A DNA stretch of 64,000 nt. It comes from JAJACP01 sp964350245 (GTDB lineage: Bacteria; Chlamydiota; Chlamydiia; Chlamydiales; JAAKFR01). Location of the stretch: the NCBI GenBank assembly GCA_964350245.1, contig CAYGJC010000004.1, positions 1 to 64,000 on the forward strand. Reading direction: 5' to 3'. This document shows, in pieces, positions 50,709 to 59,978 of the stretch. The translations under genes were made by a program, and so were the position numbers. Each line of letters begins with the position of its first letter. Within the stretch, counting starts at the first letter, position 1. The notes under the pieces are model-generated. The model was not told the origin of the DNA. It ran no database searches and saw only the letters and a program-made list of their open reading frames with translations.

Positions 50709-51344
50709 CTAAGCCACAACCCCGCCTCCACTCACCAAGGGCCCTAACACACTCTGTTTTCTCATCAGTGTGCCGGGATTTGTAACCGCATTACACCCTG
50801 TTTGGGAGTCATCTCCGAAAATAGCCCCGCACTTACGTAGCCCGCTATCCACCCTCTTTTCTCCATCACGGATAGAGACAGTTGCCCCATCAAAACGTAA
50901 ATTTGCACACTTGGTTCCGGCTCCAAGGTTGACGCGATTACCTAAAATTGAGTCACCGACATACGCAAAGTGGCCTGCTTTGGCCCCATCCAAGAAAATC
51001 GCATTTTTAACTTCTGTTGCATGTCCAATCACACAGTCGTTTCCGGTGATCAGAGAGCCTCGAATATACGCTCCATGCCTGACCTGACAATTATCCCCAA
51101 TAATGCAAGGGCCTTTGATGTAGGCCCCAGGCTCCACCACCGTTCCTTTTCCTATTGAGATCGTTTCTGGATTCACTAGAAAAGCTCCCTGTTCTACCCT
51201 CCCCAGAATTTCTCCCAAGGGGTGAGTGTGAAGAAACGCTTGAATTTTGCTTAAAGCCATCCAAACAGGCTCTGAGTTTGCAAACAGAGCGGCATGCTTA
51301 AATGAAGTGAGGTTAAAAAACGCGGAGGGAAGGTAGTGGCTCAT
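50709..51344 (-). CDS. GlmU-like left-handed beta-helix acyltransferase (CT629-type, no uridylyltransferase domain)
   Basis: 211 residues. The middle is hexapeptide repeats (KGTVVEPGAYIKGPCIIG, CQVRHGAYIRG, GHATEVKNAIF, LGAGTKCANLRFDG) of the LbH acetyltransferase domain. Full GlmU has an N-terminal pyrophosphorylase domain of about 230 residues that is missing here, as in the short chlamydial CT629 protein annotated glmU. The role may be acetylation of a sugar nucleotide, but the substrate is not fixed by the sequence. It is read toward the F-box gene and away from the long noncoding region holding DnaA-box-like repeats. Confidence 0.85.
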   Translation of the reverse strand: MSHYLPSAFFNLTSFKHAALFANSEPVWMALSKIQAFLHTHPLGEILGRVEQGAFLVNPETISIGKGTVVEPGAYIKGPCIIGDNCQVRHGAYIRGSLITGNDCVIGHATEVKNAIFLDGAKAGHFAYVGDSILGNRVNLGAGTKCANLRFDGATVSIRDGEKRVDSGLRKCGAIFGDDSQTGCNAVTNPGTLMRKQSVLGPLVSGGGVVA

Positions 51345-51765
51345 GCCCTTAATGTATACAAGGGTCCCACAATTGGGGAAAAGGAATATATATTCTTACA
51401 TAATACTCTTCTTCAAAGAAGGGTGTGGGAATGTTAATAGCCTCTCGAAGCTCCTAGTGTAGATAAAATGTCGATAGGGTGAAGACAACGTTCCGGTTAT
51501 CAACATGGGCAAAGTATCAACATGGTTATCGACACTTTGTGAACCCCCTTATCAACACGTTTTCCGCATGTGCTATTATCAACAATTTCTTAGCTTTGAG
51601 CCACTGAACTCATTAGGAATGGTTCCGATCTGGCCAAACGCTTTCTAAAAAACTTGTTGGTCAGGGAAAGGGGGAAGCGGATGGCCAAAGAAAAGGCACG
51701 TCCTACAAAATCAAGAAGTAACGATATGAGCGCCCATAAAATATGGGCGCGCCCACAAAAGAAGA
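51345..51765 (+). other. 421-base noncoding region with a cluster of DnaA-box-like 9-mers (candidate replication-control or origin-like element)
   Basis: There is no convincing gene here. Five same-orientation sites lie at 51497-51505 (TTATCAACA), 51514-51522 (GTATCAACA), 51526-51534 (TTATCGACA), 51549-51557 (TTATCAACA) and 51576-51584 (TTATCAACA). They differ by one base or more from the usual DnaA box TTATNCACA. An A+T-rich stretch occurs at about 51385-51420. A 9-bp GC-rich inverted repeat lies at 51730-51750. Origin function is inference; titration of DnaA or an iteron-like role are alternatives. Confidence 0.4.
51730..51750 (-). repeat. Perfect inverted repeat downstream of tRNA-Pro
   Basis: GCGCCCATA-AAA-TATGGGCGC is a 9-bp perfect stem with a 3-base loop, 15 bases beyond the 3' end of the tRNA in the direction of its transcription. 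It may end or process the transcript. No T-run follows on the minus strand, so it is not a canonical Rho-independent terminator. Confidence 0.5.
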
Positions 51766-51839
51766 TCTGGGTGAGAGGATTCGAACCTCCGCCCCCTTGC
51801 ACCCCATGCAAGTGCGCTACCAGGCTGCGCTACACCCAG
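51766..51839 (-). tRNA. tRNA-Pro (GGG anticodon)
   Basis: Read on the minus strand, acceptor stem CTGGGTG pairs with CACCCAG, followed by discriminator A. D-arm GCGC..GCGC, anticodon arm CTTGC-ATGGGGT-GCAAG (anticodon GGG, with the G37 typical of tRNA-Pro), and T-arm GGAGGTTCGAATCCTC are all complete. The 3' CCA is not encoded. It closely follows the pattern of E. coli tRNA-Pro(GGG). Length is 74 bases. Confidence 0.95.
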
Positions 51840-51840
51840 A

Positions 51841-52095
51841 TTAAATGGCTGTTAAACCCTCAAACTGAAATTCGCTCTTTTGAAACTCTTTCACCCCAAT
51901 GCGTGCACACGCCTCTATGATGTTTTCCAGAGGATCCCCCGGATCGACGTCGGCGGCATCGAGGTCAACAGCAATGGTTGCCGTAAAAGTCGTGCCATTC
52001 CGCACTCCCTTTACACGGAAATTGGCAAAGATTCCGTCTTTATTTTTTGAGATGTTTTTGAAACGAACCAGATTGTTTTCGATTAAGTCCTTCAT
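51841..52095 (-). CDS. Small conserved-looking protein of unknown function
   Basis: 84 residues, ending one base before the tRNA. It is hydrophilic with mixed strands and helices (LVRFKNISKNKDGIFANF, TATIAVDLDAADVDPGD). No membrane segment or known motif. The two genes are on the same strand and could be cotranscribed. It is divergent from ung across about 56 bases. I do not recognise the family; regular codon use and a good start support it being real. Confidence 0.6.
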   Translation of the reverse strand: MKDLIENNLVRFKNISKNKDGIFANFRVKGVRNGTTFTATIAVDLDAADVDPGDPLENIIEACARIGVKEFQKSEFQFEGLTAI

Positions 52096-52151
52096 AGGGG
52101 GGAAAGTCTACCACTTTGACCTAATCTTGAAAAGCGGGTAAACTGTTTTTG

Positions 52152-52829
52152 ATGCAACCACCGCCACAACTAGAAAAAAGCTGGGCAGAAGCGCTCAAGG
52201 AGGAGTGGACCAAGCCCTACCTAAATGCTCTGGGTCAGTTTATTGCCCAAGAGAGGAGCTCGGGTGTTCCTGTTTATCCACCCAAAGAGGAGGTGTTCAG
52301 TGCCTTTAATCACACTCCTTTCGATCAAGTGCAGGTGGTGATTGTGGGACAAGACCCATATCACGGGCCCAATCAGGCGCACGGCCTGAGCTTTAGTGTT
52401 GCGCAGGGCGTCACCCAACCTCCGTCACTCAAAAATATTTTTAAAGAGATTCAAGACGACCTGGGGATTGAACCCCCTAATCATGGAAACTTGGAGGGGT
52501 GGGCTAAGCAAGGTGTTTTGATGCTCAACACAGTTTTAACAGTACGTGCGCGCACACCACGCTCCCATAATGGTGTTGGGTGGGAAAAGTTCACGGACGC
52601 CGCCTTGGCCCGCCTCAGTGAGCGAAGTGACCCGGTTATTTTTGTTTTATGGGGAAAGGCGGCGCAGGCAAAAAAAGAGGCAATTGCCCCGCATCACCCT
52701 GTACTTATGGCTCCGCATCCTTCCCCTTATTCTGTGCATAGCGGCTTTTTTGGATGTAAGCACTTTTCAAAAATCAATGAACTGCTTACAAAGCAAGGTA
52801 AGAAACCGATTAACTGGGCGCTCTCATGA
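52152..52829 (+). CDS. ung: Uracil-DNA glycosylase
   Basis: 225 residues from the ATG at 52152. Motif A GQDPYHGPNQAHGLSFSV contains the catalytic Asp, and HPSPYSVHSGFFGCKHFSKIN the catalytic His loop. LMLNTVLTVR and NGVGWEKFTD are also typical. It removes uracil from DNA. Order ung followed by a small protein gene and rdgB matches the C. trachomatis CT607-606 region. The stop overlaps the next start by four bases (ATGA), so translation is coupled. Confidence 0.96.
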   Translation: MQPPPQLEKSWAEALKEEWTKPYLNALGQFIAQERSSGVPVYPPKEEVFSAFNHTPFDQVQVVIVGQDPYHGPNQAHGLSFSVAQGVTQPPSLKNIFKEIQDDLGIEPPNHGNLEGWAKQGVLMLNTVLTVRARTPRSHNGVGWEKFTDAALARLSERSDPVIFVLWGKAAQAKKEAIAPHHPVLMAPHPSPYSVHSGFFGCKHFSKINELLTKQGKKPINWALS

Positions 52830-53044
52830 CTCAAGAAATTTCAGGCCTTTCTAGTTCAACAAAGCTCACCTCAAAGCCACGTGCCTCGATGGACACAGCC
52901 GCCACCGAGCGCACAAAGGGAGCAGAGTCCATCAAAGAGGTGGAGACGTTTAAAGGAGAGATGGAACAGGTGCAGCGGGCCTTTGCCCTTGTTAAAGAGA
53001 TTCGTCACTCCTTAGAAAAGGCTTTGGACTCTCTTTCAGGCTAA
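52826..53044 (+). CDS. Small helical protein between ung and rdgB
   Basis: 72 residues with a Thr/Ser-rich start and a charged helical end (EMEQVQRAFALVKEIRHSLEKALDSL) that may form a coiled coil. It overlaps ung at its start (ATGA) and rdgB tail to tail at its end by 9 bases. A tiny gene occurs at the equivalent place in C. trachomatis (CT606.1, from memory). No function is known to me. The overlaps on both sides and the absence of rare codons support a real gene. Confidence 0.6.
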   Translation: MTQEISGLSSSTKLTSKPRASMDTAATERTKGAESIKEVETFKGEMEQVQRAFALVKEIRHSLEKALDSLSG

Positions 53045-53629
53045 ACTTTCTAGAGTGAGCAGAATTTTTGTGAGTGCTTTTGCACGATGAGAGATTTGGT
53101 TTTTAACTCCTTCTCCCAGCTCTGCGAAGGTTTGGTGGTAGTCATTTTTGACAAAAAGAGGGTCATAACCAAAACCATTTCCCCCACGCTCTTCTTCCAA
53201 CAGCATGCCCTCGCAATAGCCCCGCACTACTTTTTGTATACCGCGCGGTGATGCCAAAGCGATACAGCACTCAAAGTAAGCCGAGCGCCTCTCGTCATTG
53301 AAGCCGGTCATCTCTTGTAGCAATTTCTTCCGGTTATCTTTGTCTGATGCGTTAGGGCCCGCATACCTGGCAGAATAGACACCTGGAGCTCCGTTTAAAG
53401 CAGGCACCACAATTCCTGAATCATCTGCTAGAGCCCACCTTCCAAGGGTGCGTGCGGCGTGTTCAGCTTTAATACGGGCATTGGCTTCAAACGTCTCTCC
53501 CGTTTCGGGGGGAGGGGTATACTCTGGAAAATCTAGAATGGAATAGACATCAAAAGAGGGCAGCGACTTTAAAAAATGTCGAATCTCTCGGATCTTATGC
53601 CCATTTTGGGTGGCTATAATGAGGTCCAC
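53036..53629 (-). CDS. rdgB: RdgB/HAM1 non-canonical purine NTP pyrophosphatase
   Basis: 197 residues. Hallmarks are ATQNGHKIREI at the N-terminus, ARTLGRWALADDSGIVVPALNG with the metal-binding Asp pair, GAPGVYSARYAG, GNGFGYDPLFV and ISHRAKAL. It hydrolyses dITP, ITP and XTP to keep them out of nucleic acids. It is 3 bases from greA on the same strand and convergent with the ung unit. Length is normal. Confidence 0.95.
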   Translation of the reverse strand: MDLIIATQNGHKIREIRHFLKSLPSFDVYSILDFPEYTPPPETGETFEANARIKAEHAARTLGRWALADDSGIVVPALNGAPGVYSARYAGPNASDKDNRKKLLQEMTGFNDERRSAYFECCIALASPRGIQKVVRGYCEGMLLEEERGGNGFGYDPLFVKNDYHQTFAELGEGVKNQISHRAKALTKILLTLESLA

Positions 53630-53632
53630 ATG

Positions 53633-55798
53633 CTAACTCAGGTAACTTTCAATCCCTTTAACTGTATAGTGTTCCCCTTGAAAGTCAAATGATTCTCCCT
53701 CTTTATGTCCAATCATGGCTTGCGCAAGCTTAGATTGGAAAGAGAGGATGCGCTCTTCAGGGTCGGCATCCCAAGGACCGAGCAGGGTGTAGGTGACAAT
53801 CTGTCCCTCTGAGTTGAGAAGCTTAACAATGGCTCCCACGCTCACCTTGTCAGTTGAGATGTCATTGCGAGTCAAAATACGCGCCTTATTGACCAAGTCG
53901 GTTAACGCCTTGAGCTCACTTTGAAGGCGTGAGCGTCTCTCTAAAGCAAATTTATACTCAGCATTTTCACGCAGGTCACCATGAGCGCGTGCCGCTTCAA
54001 TTTCTCGGGCATTATCTACGGTCTCGACAGTGCCAATGTGTTGGATGCGCTCTTGAATCTTTTGATACCCCTCTTGGGTGGTCCAAATGACATCTTGCTC
54101 GTCTTCGCGTACACCTTTTTTTGTGCTCATGCTCGGTTGTACAACTTCTGCCAAGTTACGCAAGATCCGCAGATCGTGTTTGGTAAAGATCTGACACTTG
54201 CTGGCAAGAAGGAGGATCTCTTGGAGATACTCAACTGAGGCTCCCTCCATCAACGTTCTGACAACAGCGTACCGTTTGGCAACTAAGAGTTGGTGCATCT
54301 TCTTCACAAGCTCTCTATACTCTTCACTTCCCTCGACGAAGTGGAGCAAAATTAAGTACGCTTCAAAAAACTGATAACGACTTTCTTTGTCGTTATAGGG
54401 AACTTTCTCCCCAGAAATCACCTTTTGGAAATACCAGAAAAAGGCCTCCGGATAGAGGGTCATGCGGTTGAGCAGCTCATGCACCTTCTCTTTGAGCAGC
54501 TCTTTCGTGCCGGGGTCGCTCTCAAGCGCTTTGAACATGTAGTCGCGAATAGGTGTTTGAGAAACAGAAAACAGAAGGCGTAAAAAAATGGCTCCCCAGT
54601 CCTCGCGATGCTCTTTCATCACAACCAAAGTGCGTTTTTTGAAAGAGACAATATCAATCAAATTGAGAAGCTCTTCAATATGCTCAACCCGTTGGATCAA
54701 AGCGGCCGAAGCTCCCGTGAATTCATCAGCAAAGATGTCTTCTAAAAGGTAAGTTGCTTGCACTTTACGGCTTAAGCTAACATCAGGAAGAAGTGCGTCA
54801 CCTTCCAGGGCTTCAAGAAGCACTGTCTTGATGCGTTGTTTCAAATCCAGATTTTTGAGCACTTCCGGAAAATCCCGCGTAAAATTGTAAATGACCTGGA
54901 TCGCGGCATCCACTCCCTTGGCTTCGTTGAGCGCTTCAGAGAAACGGACGTGATGAGGAACATCTTCTTCCCGCAGCCTAAAGGGCTCTTTTGCCGTTTT
55001 GGGCGATTGAATCTTGGTGTCTTTTTTAATCTTTGCGCGCGCAGCCCCCCACCATTTAGACCAATCTTCCTCAGGAATCACAAGCTCACAAAGCTCTTCC
55101 TTGACCTCTTGGGCGGTTTTGGGGCCTAAATCTTTTAAAAGTAGCCGAATCAAAGCGATAGGATCTTCTTTTCCTTCTTTCTCAAGAGCATCTGCATCGC
55201 CGAATCGGCGAGAGAGAAAGTTCTCGGAGGGAAGAGGAACCAGGTTTTTAAACGCATTATCAAATGAGAGATCCTTTAGAGCCGTGATTCCTTCAAACTC
55301 AAGGACAACATGTTCTCTTACCAAAGAAATATCCATTACTTCACCCACACCCCATCCTCCTGAATGGAAGACAAACTTGCCTTTGTCCATATGGGTGAGT
55401 AGCTCGTAGTTGGAAATGGCCCCTTGAAAGGTGCTACGTGTCAAAAGGCCCACAATGCGGAGCTTTTCGTTGAAGTGCTTGTGGTTTCCATAGTGCTTTT
55501 TAAGAAAGTCGACAGCAAGGTCAGCAAGAAGGGGAGAATTCACGGTTTGCAGATCAAGGATAAGACGAAGAACATCTCCAGCCAAAGTGGGGTCTTCAAT
55601 TTTTTGCCAAGCGGGGAGAGCGGTTTCGGCGAACTGCCCAAAAGTTTTTGCAAGTGGGGAATCTTTAATGACTTGCAATATTTGCGGCAACTCTTCGTTA
55701 TCGGCTGGGTTAGCCAAACAATACTCTTCCCAGAGGCGTAAGAAGTTGGTTAGCTTCCCCTCCTCTAAGAGAAACTTAAACTCCTCTAAATAACTCAT
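53633..55798 (-). CDS. greA: Transcription elongation factor GreA with long chlamydial N-terminal extension
   Basis: 721 residues from the ATG at 55798. The frame extends to 55894, but the added residues are non-homologous. The last 155 residues are GreA, with GDLRENAEYKFALERR, the coiled-coil tip acids, and the FKBP-like C-terminal domain. The first 565 residues are helical and have no counterpart in ordinary GreA (about 158 residues). This long form is as in chlamydial CT636. GreA rescues backtracked RNA polymerase by stimulating transcript cleavage. It is divergent from the CT635-like gene. Confidence 0.93.
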   Translation of the reverse strand: MSYLEEFKFLLEEGKLTNFLRLWEEYCLANPADNEELPQILQVIKDSPLAKTFGQFAETALPAWQKIEDPTLAGDVLRLILDLQTVNSPLLADLAVDFLKKHYGNHKHFNEKLRIVGLLTRSTFQGAISNYELLTHMDKGKFVFHSGGWGVGEVMDISLVREHVVLEFEGITALKDLSFDNAFKNLVPLPSENFLSRRFGDADALEKEGKEDPIALIRLLLKDLGPKTAQEVKEELCELVIPEEDWSKWWGAARAKIKKDTKIQSPKTAKEPFRLREEDVPHHVRFSEALNEAKGVDAAIQVIYNFTRDFPEVLKNLDLKQRIKTVLLEALEGDALLPDVSLSRKVQATYLLEDIFADEFTGASAALIQRVEHIEELLNLIDIVSFKKRTLVVMKEHREDWGAIFLRLLFSVSQTPIRDYMFKALESDPGTKELLKEKVHELLNRMTLYPEAFFWYFQKVISGEKVPYNDKESRYQFFEAYLILLHFVEGSEEYRELVKKMHQLLVAKRYAVVRTLMEGASVEYLQEILLLASKCQIFTKHDLRILRNLAEVVQPSMSTKKGVREDEQDVIWTTQEGYQKIQERIQHIGTVETVDNAREIEAARAHGDLRENAEYKFALERRSRLQSELKALTDLVNKARILTRNDISTDKVSVGAIVKLLNSEGQIVTYTLLGPWDADPEERILSFQSKLAQAMIGHKEGESFDFQGEHYTVKGIESYLS

Positions 55799-55966
55799 CT
55801 TGCCCTTTATCTTGTTTTTGATGAGTACTATACCTCTACCTGGAAAAAAGGGCAATAAAAACCTGATAAATTGTTTTTTATATGACTCCCTCATTAATCA
55901 CCCTACAAATTAAAAAAAAGTCGTTGTAGAATGGAGAGAGTAATTAGTGAAGGTTGTGAGGGGAAA

Positions 55967-56383
55967 ATGGCAGGAAGTGAAGAAGAGGTACAAAAGGCGC
56001 TAGAAGAGGTGCTTGGGCTGTATGATATCAAGCTAGAGGCGGCGCCTGATGATGAGCAAACATCTAAGGAAGAAAGATATGGAGATTATTCCGAAATTAT
56101 CAACAAGACTCAAGAGCGCCTAGACGACCTCAACGAGAAGGCCGAAGACATTTACAAGCGCACAGGGATGACACAAGAGCAGCTAGAGGCGTATGCTGCC
56201 AACCCAAACAATTTTTCAAAAGAACAGTGGGAAGCTCTGCAAAAGGTAAAAGAGGCGTGTGAGAAGTACAAACGCGAGGCTCAGAGCAGAATTGGAGAGG
56301 AGCTGTTTGAAGAAAAGGTTGAAACGAAAAGAAAAAAGCAGCCTCAACGCTTTGCCAAGAAAAAACACTGGATCCCCTTATAA
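55967..56383 (+). CDS. CT635-like chlamydial protein of unknown function
   Basis: 138 residues from the ATG at 55967, which has GAGGGG 3 bases upstream (an ATG at 55931 is an alternative). It is acidic at the N-terminus, helical in the middle (NKTQERLDDLNEKAEDIYKR) and basic at the end. It sits between greA and nqrA, the same place as CT635. No known domain. Conserved position and helical-hydrophilic nature suggest a chlamydia-specific soluble protein. Confidence 0.82.
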   Translation: MAGSEEEVQKALEEVLGLYDIKLEAAPDDEQTSKEERYGDYSEIINKTQERLDDLNEKAEDIYKRTGMTQEQLEAYAANPNNFSKEQWEALQKVKEACEKYKREAQSRIGEELFEEKVETKRKKQPQRFAKKKHWIPL

Positions 56384-56404
56384 TTTTGGTTATAATCTTC
56401 AATT

Positions 56405-57760
56405 ATGAAGATTACCGTAAAAAAAGGGCTGGATATCCCTATCGAAGGAAAGCCGGAGGGTCCCGCACAAAGCCTGCCTCCTGCTGCTCAAATTGCACTC
56501 AATCTAGATCCGTTTGATACAACACGCTTTAAACTCCTTGTGAAAGGGGGGGAAACGGTTAAAGTCGGCCAACCACTTGTAGAAAGCAAGGCCGTTGCAG
56601 GTCAGATGTTCGTTTCTCCTGCCGGTGGGGTTGTGAGCGAGGTGAGACGCGGGCTCAAGCGTCGCTTGATTGATATTGTGATTGATGTAGATGCGAGTGA
56701 ACAGAGCGTGGACTATGGATCTCACTCCGGCGCTGCACGGGAAGAGATCCTTGACCTATTCATGCGCTCAGGGGTTTTTCCCCACATACGCATGCGCCCC
56801 TTTGATCTGACCGCCGATCCCCAATACACGCCGCGCGCGATCTTTGTGCACGCCATCGAATCGCTCCCATTTGTTCCCTCTGCCGAAATGCAGGTTGAGG
56901 GACACGAAGCCTATTTTCAAGCCGGGCTCGATGCGCTAACCAAGCTCACCTCGGGCAAAGTGCACCTTGTTTATCGAGAGGGCTCAGGCTCGACAGCCTT
57001 CACTGAAGCAACCGGTGTCGAGAAGCACACTGTTGCAGGCCCCCACCCAGCAGGGACCCCTTCCCTTCACATTCATAAGATCGCTCCCATCACAAGCCCA
57101 AGCGATTATGTGTGGACCCTATCCACCATTGCTGTCATCACTGCGGGAAAAATGGTGGTGGAGGGGCGTTATTTTACCGATCGTGTGATAGGAATCGGAG
57201 GAAGCGGGATTGTGGAGGGGCGAAGAGGGTTTTTTCGCGCTCGGGCGGGCTTTCCTATCCAGGCTCTCATGACCGACCGGATCTCCAACCAGCTCGCCTG
57301 TTTCATTTCGGGCGACCCTTTAACCGGAACACGTGTTGAACAGAGTGATTTTATTGGCTTTCATCACACAGCCTTTTCTGTCATTCCGGAAAATACACAG
57401 AGGCAGCTTTTTCACTTTCTCCGCCCCGGACTGAACAAGTACAGCGCGACAGGAGCCTATTTTACCGGCCATGTAAAGCCGCCTAACAAGGGGTATTTCT
57501 TTACGACCAATCAGCACGGAGAGGAGCGCGCCTTCATCGATGGGGCTGTTTATGAAAAAGTGATGCCGCTGGGGATTCCCACGATGCACCTTGTAAAAGC
57601 GATTATGGCTCAAGATTTTGAAACAGCCGAGCAGCTCGGCCTTTTAGAGGTCACGGGAGATGATTTTGCTCTGGCGTCCTTTATTTGTCCTTCCAAAATT
57701 GAGATGATCCAGGCCGTGAAAGAAGGCCTCCACCTCTACGCAAAAGAAATGGGTCATTAG
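56405..57760 (+). CDS. nqrA: Na+-translocating NADH:quinone reductase subunit A
   Basis: 451 residues. NqrA features are the N-terminal glycine-rich barrel (VKKGLDIPIEGKP), the lipoyl-like domain (VKVGQPLVESKAVAGQMFVSPAGG), FDLTADPQYTPRAIFVHA and the C-terminal DFETAEQLGLLEV. It is a peripheral subunit binding quinone. In chlamydiae nqrA stands apart from nqrBCDEF, as here (CT634). It follows the CT635-like gene by 21 bases. The nqr complex supplies a sodium gradient. Confidence 0.96.
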   Translation: MKITVKKGLDIPIEGKPEGPAQSLPPAAQIALNLDPFDTTRFKLLVKGGETVKVGQPLVESKAVAGQMFVSPAGGVVSEVRRGLKRRLIDIVIDVDASEQSVDYGSHSGAAREEILDLFMRSGVFPHIRMRPFDLTADPQYTPRAIFVHAIESLPFVPSAEMQVEGHEAYFQAGLDALTKLTSGKVHLVYREGSGSTAFTEATGVEKHTVAGPHPAGTPSLHIHKIAPITSPSDYVWTLSTIAVITAGKMVVEGRYFTDRVIGIGGSGIVEGRRGFFRARAGFPIQALMTDRISNQLACFISGDPLTGTRVEQSDFIGFHHTAFSVIPENTQRQLFHFLRPGLNKYSATGAYFTGHVKPPNKGYFFTTNQHGEERAFIDGAVYEKVMPLGIPTMHLVKAIMAQDFETAEQLGLLEVTGDDFALASFICPSKIEMIQAVKEGLHLYAKEMGH

Positions 57761-57851
57761 AGGGCGCCTATAAAGTGCTCGTGGCTTAGATTCTGGTTCT
57801 TTAAATTGTACTGGTTTCATAACTCTGTTGTAGGCTATTACATTTCTTCTC

Positions 57852-59978
57852 ATGCGCAGATTTGTATTGGTCCTTCTTTTGCTGTTCCCCTCTTTTCTCG
57901 TCGCCAATGAATCGATCGAGGAGCTCTTCTATGCTCTTGAGATGGCTGCTTATTGGGACCAAAAAATGTGTGAACGCTTCCCCCTCACCTTCAATCACAT
58001 TTTGGGCACGGGCTACTTTGTCACACACTCAGCGCGCATGGCTGAAGAGGGAGACATCGGTCTGGGTGTTGCTTATGCTCCTCCCTACTTAAACTCTAAT
58101 GCACGTATTCAACCTTTCCCCTATCTTGCCTTTGGATTGAACTACCGTGTTTTTTGCGGCTGTGAAGATGCTGTATTATCGCCATATGGATTTGGCGACT
58201 ACGCAGACCGTGGAGCCAATTTTAAAGTCGCATTGGTTACACCTGAGCAAAGCTTTTACGCTCTTCCCGGAATCGCATTTGGAATTGATGATTTTATGGG
58301 CTCTAAAAAGTTCACGACTTACTTTGTTGTCGGAACGAAAGTGTGGCCCGATTATGGACTAGAGACAAGCTTTGGTTGGGGAGCCGGCCGCTACACAAAT
58401 GGTCCTTCAAGAGGATTTTTTGGTGGTATTAACTGGTTTCCACTGCATAACTGTTCGAGCAAATGGATTAAAGGACTCTGCCTAACAGCAGAATACGACC
58501 CCACTAACTACAAAAATCCCGAAACAGAACCCCACCCTGACGGGCGAGTAAGTCATACGCCGATTAATATCGGGGCTAAGTATAATCTGTGCGATCTGGT
58601 GGAACTCTCCGCGAGCTATATTCGAGGAGACGCCTTTGCTGCTGCAGGCTCTGTCCACTATAACTGGGGGCAGATGGAGGGCTTTCTCCCTAAAATAGGC
58701 GATCCAGAGCCCTACACAGCTCCTGTTGATCGGCAGCCGCTAGGGTGCTCTCGCCCAGCCAGCGTGATGATCCAAAGCATGAGCTATGCTCTGGATGAAC
58801 AGGGTTTTCAGCTGACCAAGGCGTGGATTAATGGCTCTACGCTCTGGCTCCGCCTAATCAACCGGTGCTACCGTCACGAGGAGGTGGCGCGGATGCGGTT
58901 ACAAAAACTACTAGCCGCCTTAACTCCTGTTAACGTGGAGGTTGTTGTTGTAGAAATTGAGTCGTACGGAGTCCCTTGCCAGCAGTACGTCTATCGCCAC
59001 GAACTCCTTCTACGCTATGCCGCCCACTGTATCTCTCCTTTCGAATTTGACGTTGTCTCTCCAAGAGAAGAGGCGGGCGTATGTCCACCCGGAGAACAGA
59101 TCTTTAACCGGCGCTATGATCTTTGGCGCGCACACATTAGTCCCCGCCTGGAAAACTTCTTTGGAAGCGCCAGTGGAAAATATAAATATGATGTGGGCGT
59201 CAAGCTAGACCTCGAGGGGTTTTTGCCCTGTGGTTGGTTTTATGAAGTACAGGTGAGCAACACATTATTCTCAGATTTAAACCATTTAGCAGACTTTGAT
59301 ATCTTTTTTCCCTCTCAACTCCCCAATGTTGCCACTGACTACGTTCGCTACCGACAGTCGCGCGCCCTCTCCTGGGACCGTCTCTATCTACAGAGAAGCT
59401 GGAATATGGGGCGCGGCTATTTTACCCGCCTGGCTGGAGGCTATTTTCAGGTAAACTATGGAGGGATTGCAGGAGAAGTGCTTTGGTACCCCGCCAAAAG
59501 CTACTTTGCCATTGGGCTGCAAGGGGCTGTTGTCAAAAAACGACGCTATACAGGCCTCGGGTTCCAATCCACTCTCCGCCATTTTGAAGGAACTACTCCC
59601 ATCTATAGCCATTATACCACTCTCCAACAGTATTTTTTAGACTTCTATTTCGATCTACCAGAACTTCAACTCTTCAGCAAGGTAAGCGTGGGACAGTTTT
59701 TGGCACGCGATAAAGGAGTTCGGGTTGAGCTAACACGCTACTTTAAAAACGGCATGCGTCTCACCGGATGGATGACCTACACAGATGCGCATGATCAGAT
59801 TCACGAAGAGAACTACTATGATCGAGGTGTAGCGCTCGAAATTCCTTTCGACTTTTTCTATAAATGCAGTAGCAGGCGAGTATGGAGCCATGCTATGGCT
59901 GCTTGGTTACGAGATGCCGGCTACTCAACATGGACAGGCCGTGCGCTTTTTGAAACACTTAACCGAGAGCGCCGGTAG
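57852..59978 (+). CDS. YjbH-like outer membrane protein (exopolysaccharide/capsule associated)
   Basis: 708 residues with a signal peptide (RRFVLVLLLLFPSFLVA). The body alternates beta-strand-like segments and resembles YjbH (DUF940): HILGTGYFVTHSARMAEEG, SFGWGAGRYTNG, GGINWFPL, LTAEYDPTNY, INIGAKYNL, and a late RYTGLGFQST plus barrel-like tail ending ALFETLNRE. In E. coli YjbH belongs to an exopolysaccharide operon and is thought to be an outer membrane pore. Here it stands alone between nqrA and hemB, which are neighbours in C. trachomatis, so it is an insertion. It could export a glycan made by the manC/gmd genes, which is speculative. Confidence 0.75.
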   Translation: MRRFVLVLLLLFPSFLVANESIEELFYALEMAAYWDQKMCERFPLTFNHILGTGYFVTHSARMAEEGDIGLGVAYAPPYLNSNARIQPFPYLAFGLNYRVFCGCEDAVLSPYGFGDYADRGANFKVALVTPEQSFYALPGIAFGIDDFMGSKKFTTYFVVGTKVWPDYGLETSFGWGAGRYTNGPSRGFFGGINWFPLHNCSSKWIKGLCLTAEYDPTNYKNPETEPHPDGRVSHTPINIGAKYNLCDLVELSASYIRGDAFAAAGSVHYNWGQMEGFLPKIGDPEPYTAPVDRQPLGCSRPASVMIQSMSYALDEQGFQLTKAWINGSTLWLRLINRCYRHEEVARMRLQKLLAALTPVNVEVVVVEIESYGVPCQQYVYRHELLLRYAAHCISPFEFDVVSPREEAGVCPPGEQIFNRRYDLWRAHISPRLENFFGSASGKYKYDVGVKLDLEGFLPCGWFYEVQVSNTLFSDLNHLADFDIFFPSQLPNVATDYVRYRQSRALSWDRLYLQRSWNMGRGYFTRLAGGYFQVNYGGIAGEVLWYPAKSYFAIGLQGAVVKKRRYTGLGFQSTLRHFEGTTPIYSHYTTLQQYFLDFYFDLPELQLFSKVSVGQFLARDKGVRVELTRYFKNGMRLTGWMTYTDAHDQIHEENYYDRGVALEIPFDFFYKCSSRRVWSHAMAAWLRDAGYSTWTGRALFETLNRERR

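Noticed and set aside
51730..51750. GC-rich hairpin after tRNA-Pro as a Rho-independent terminator
   Set aside because: No T-run follows on the minus strand; kept only as an inverted repeat.
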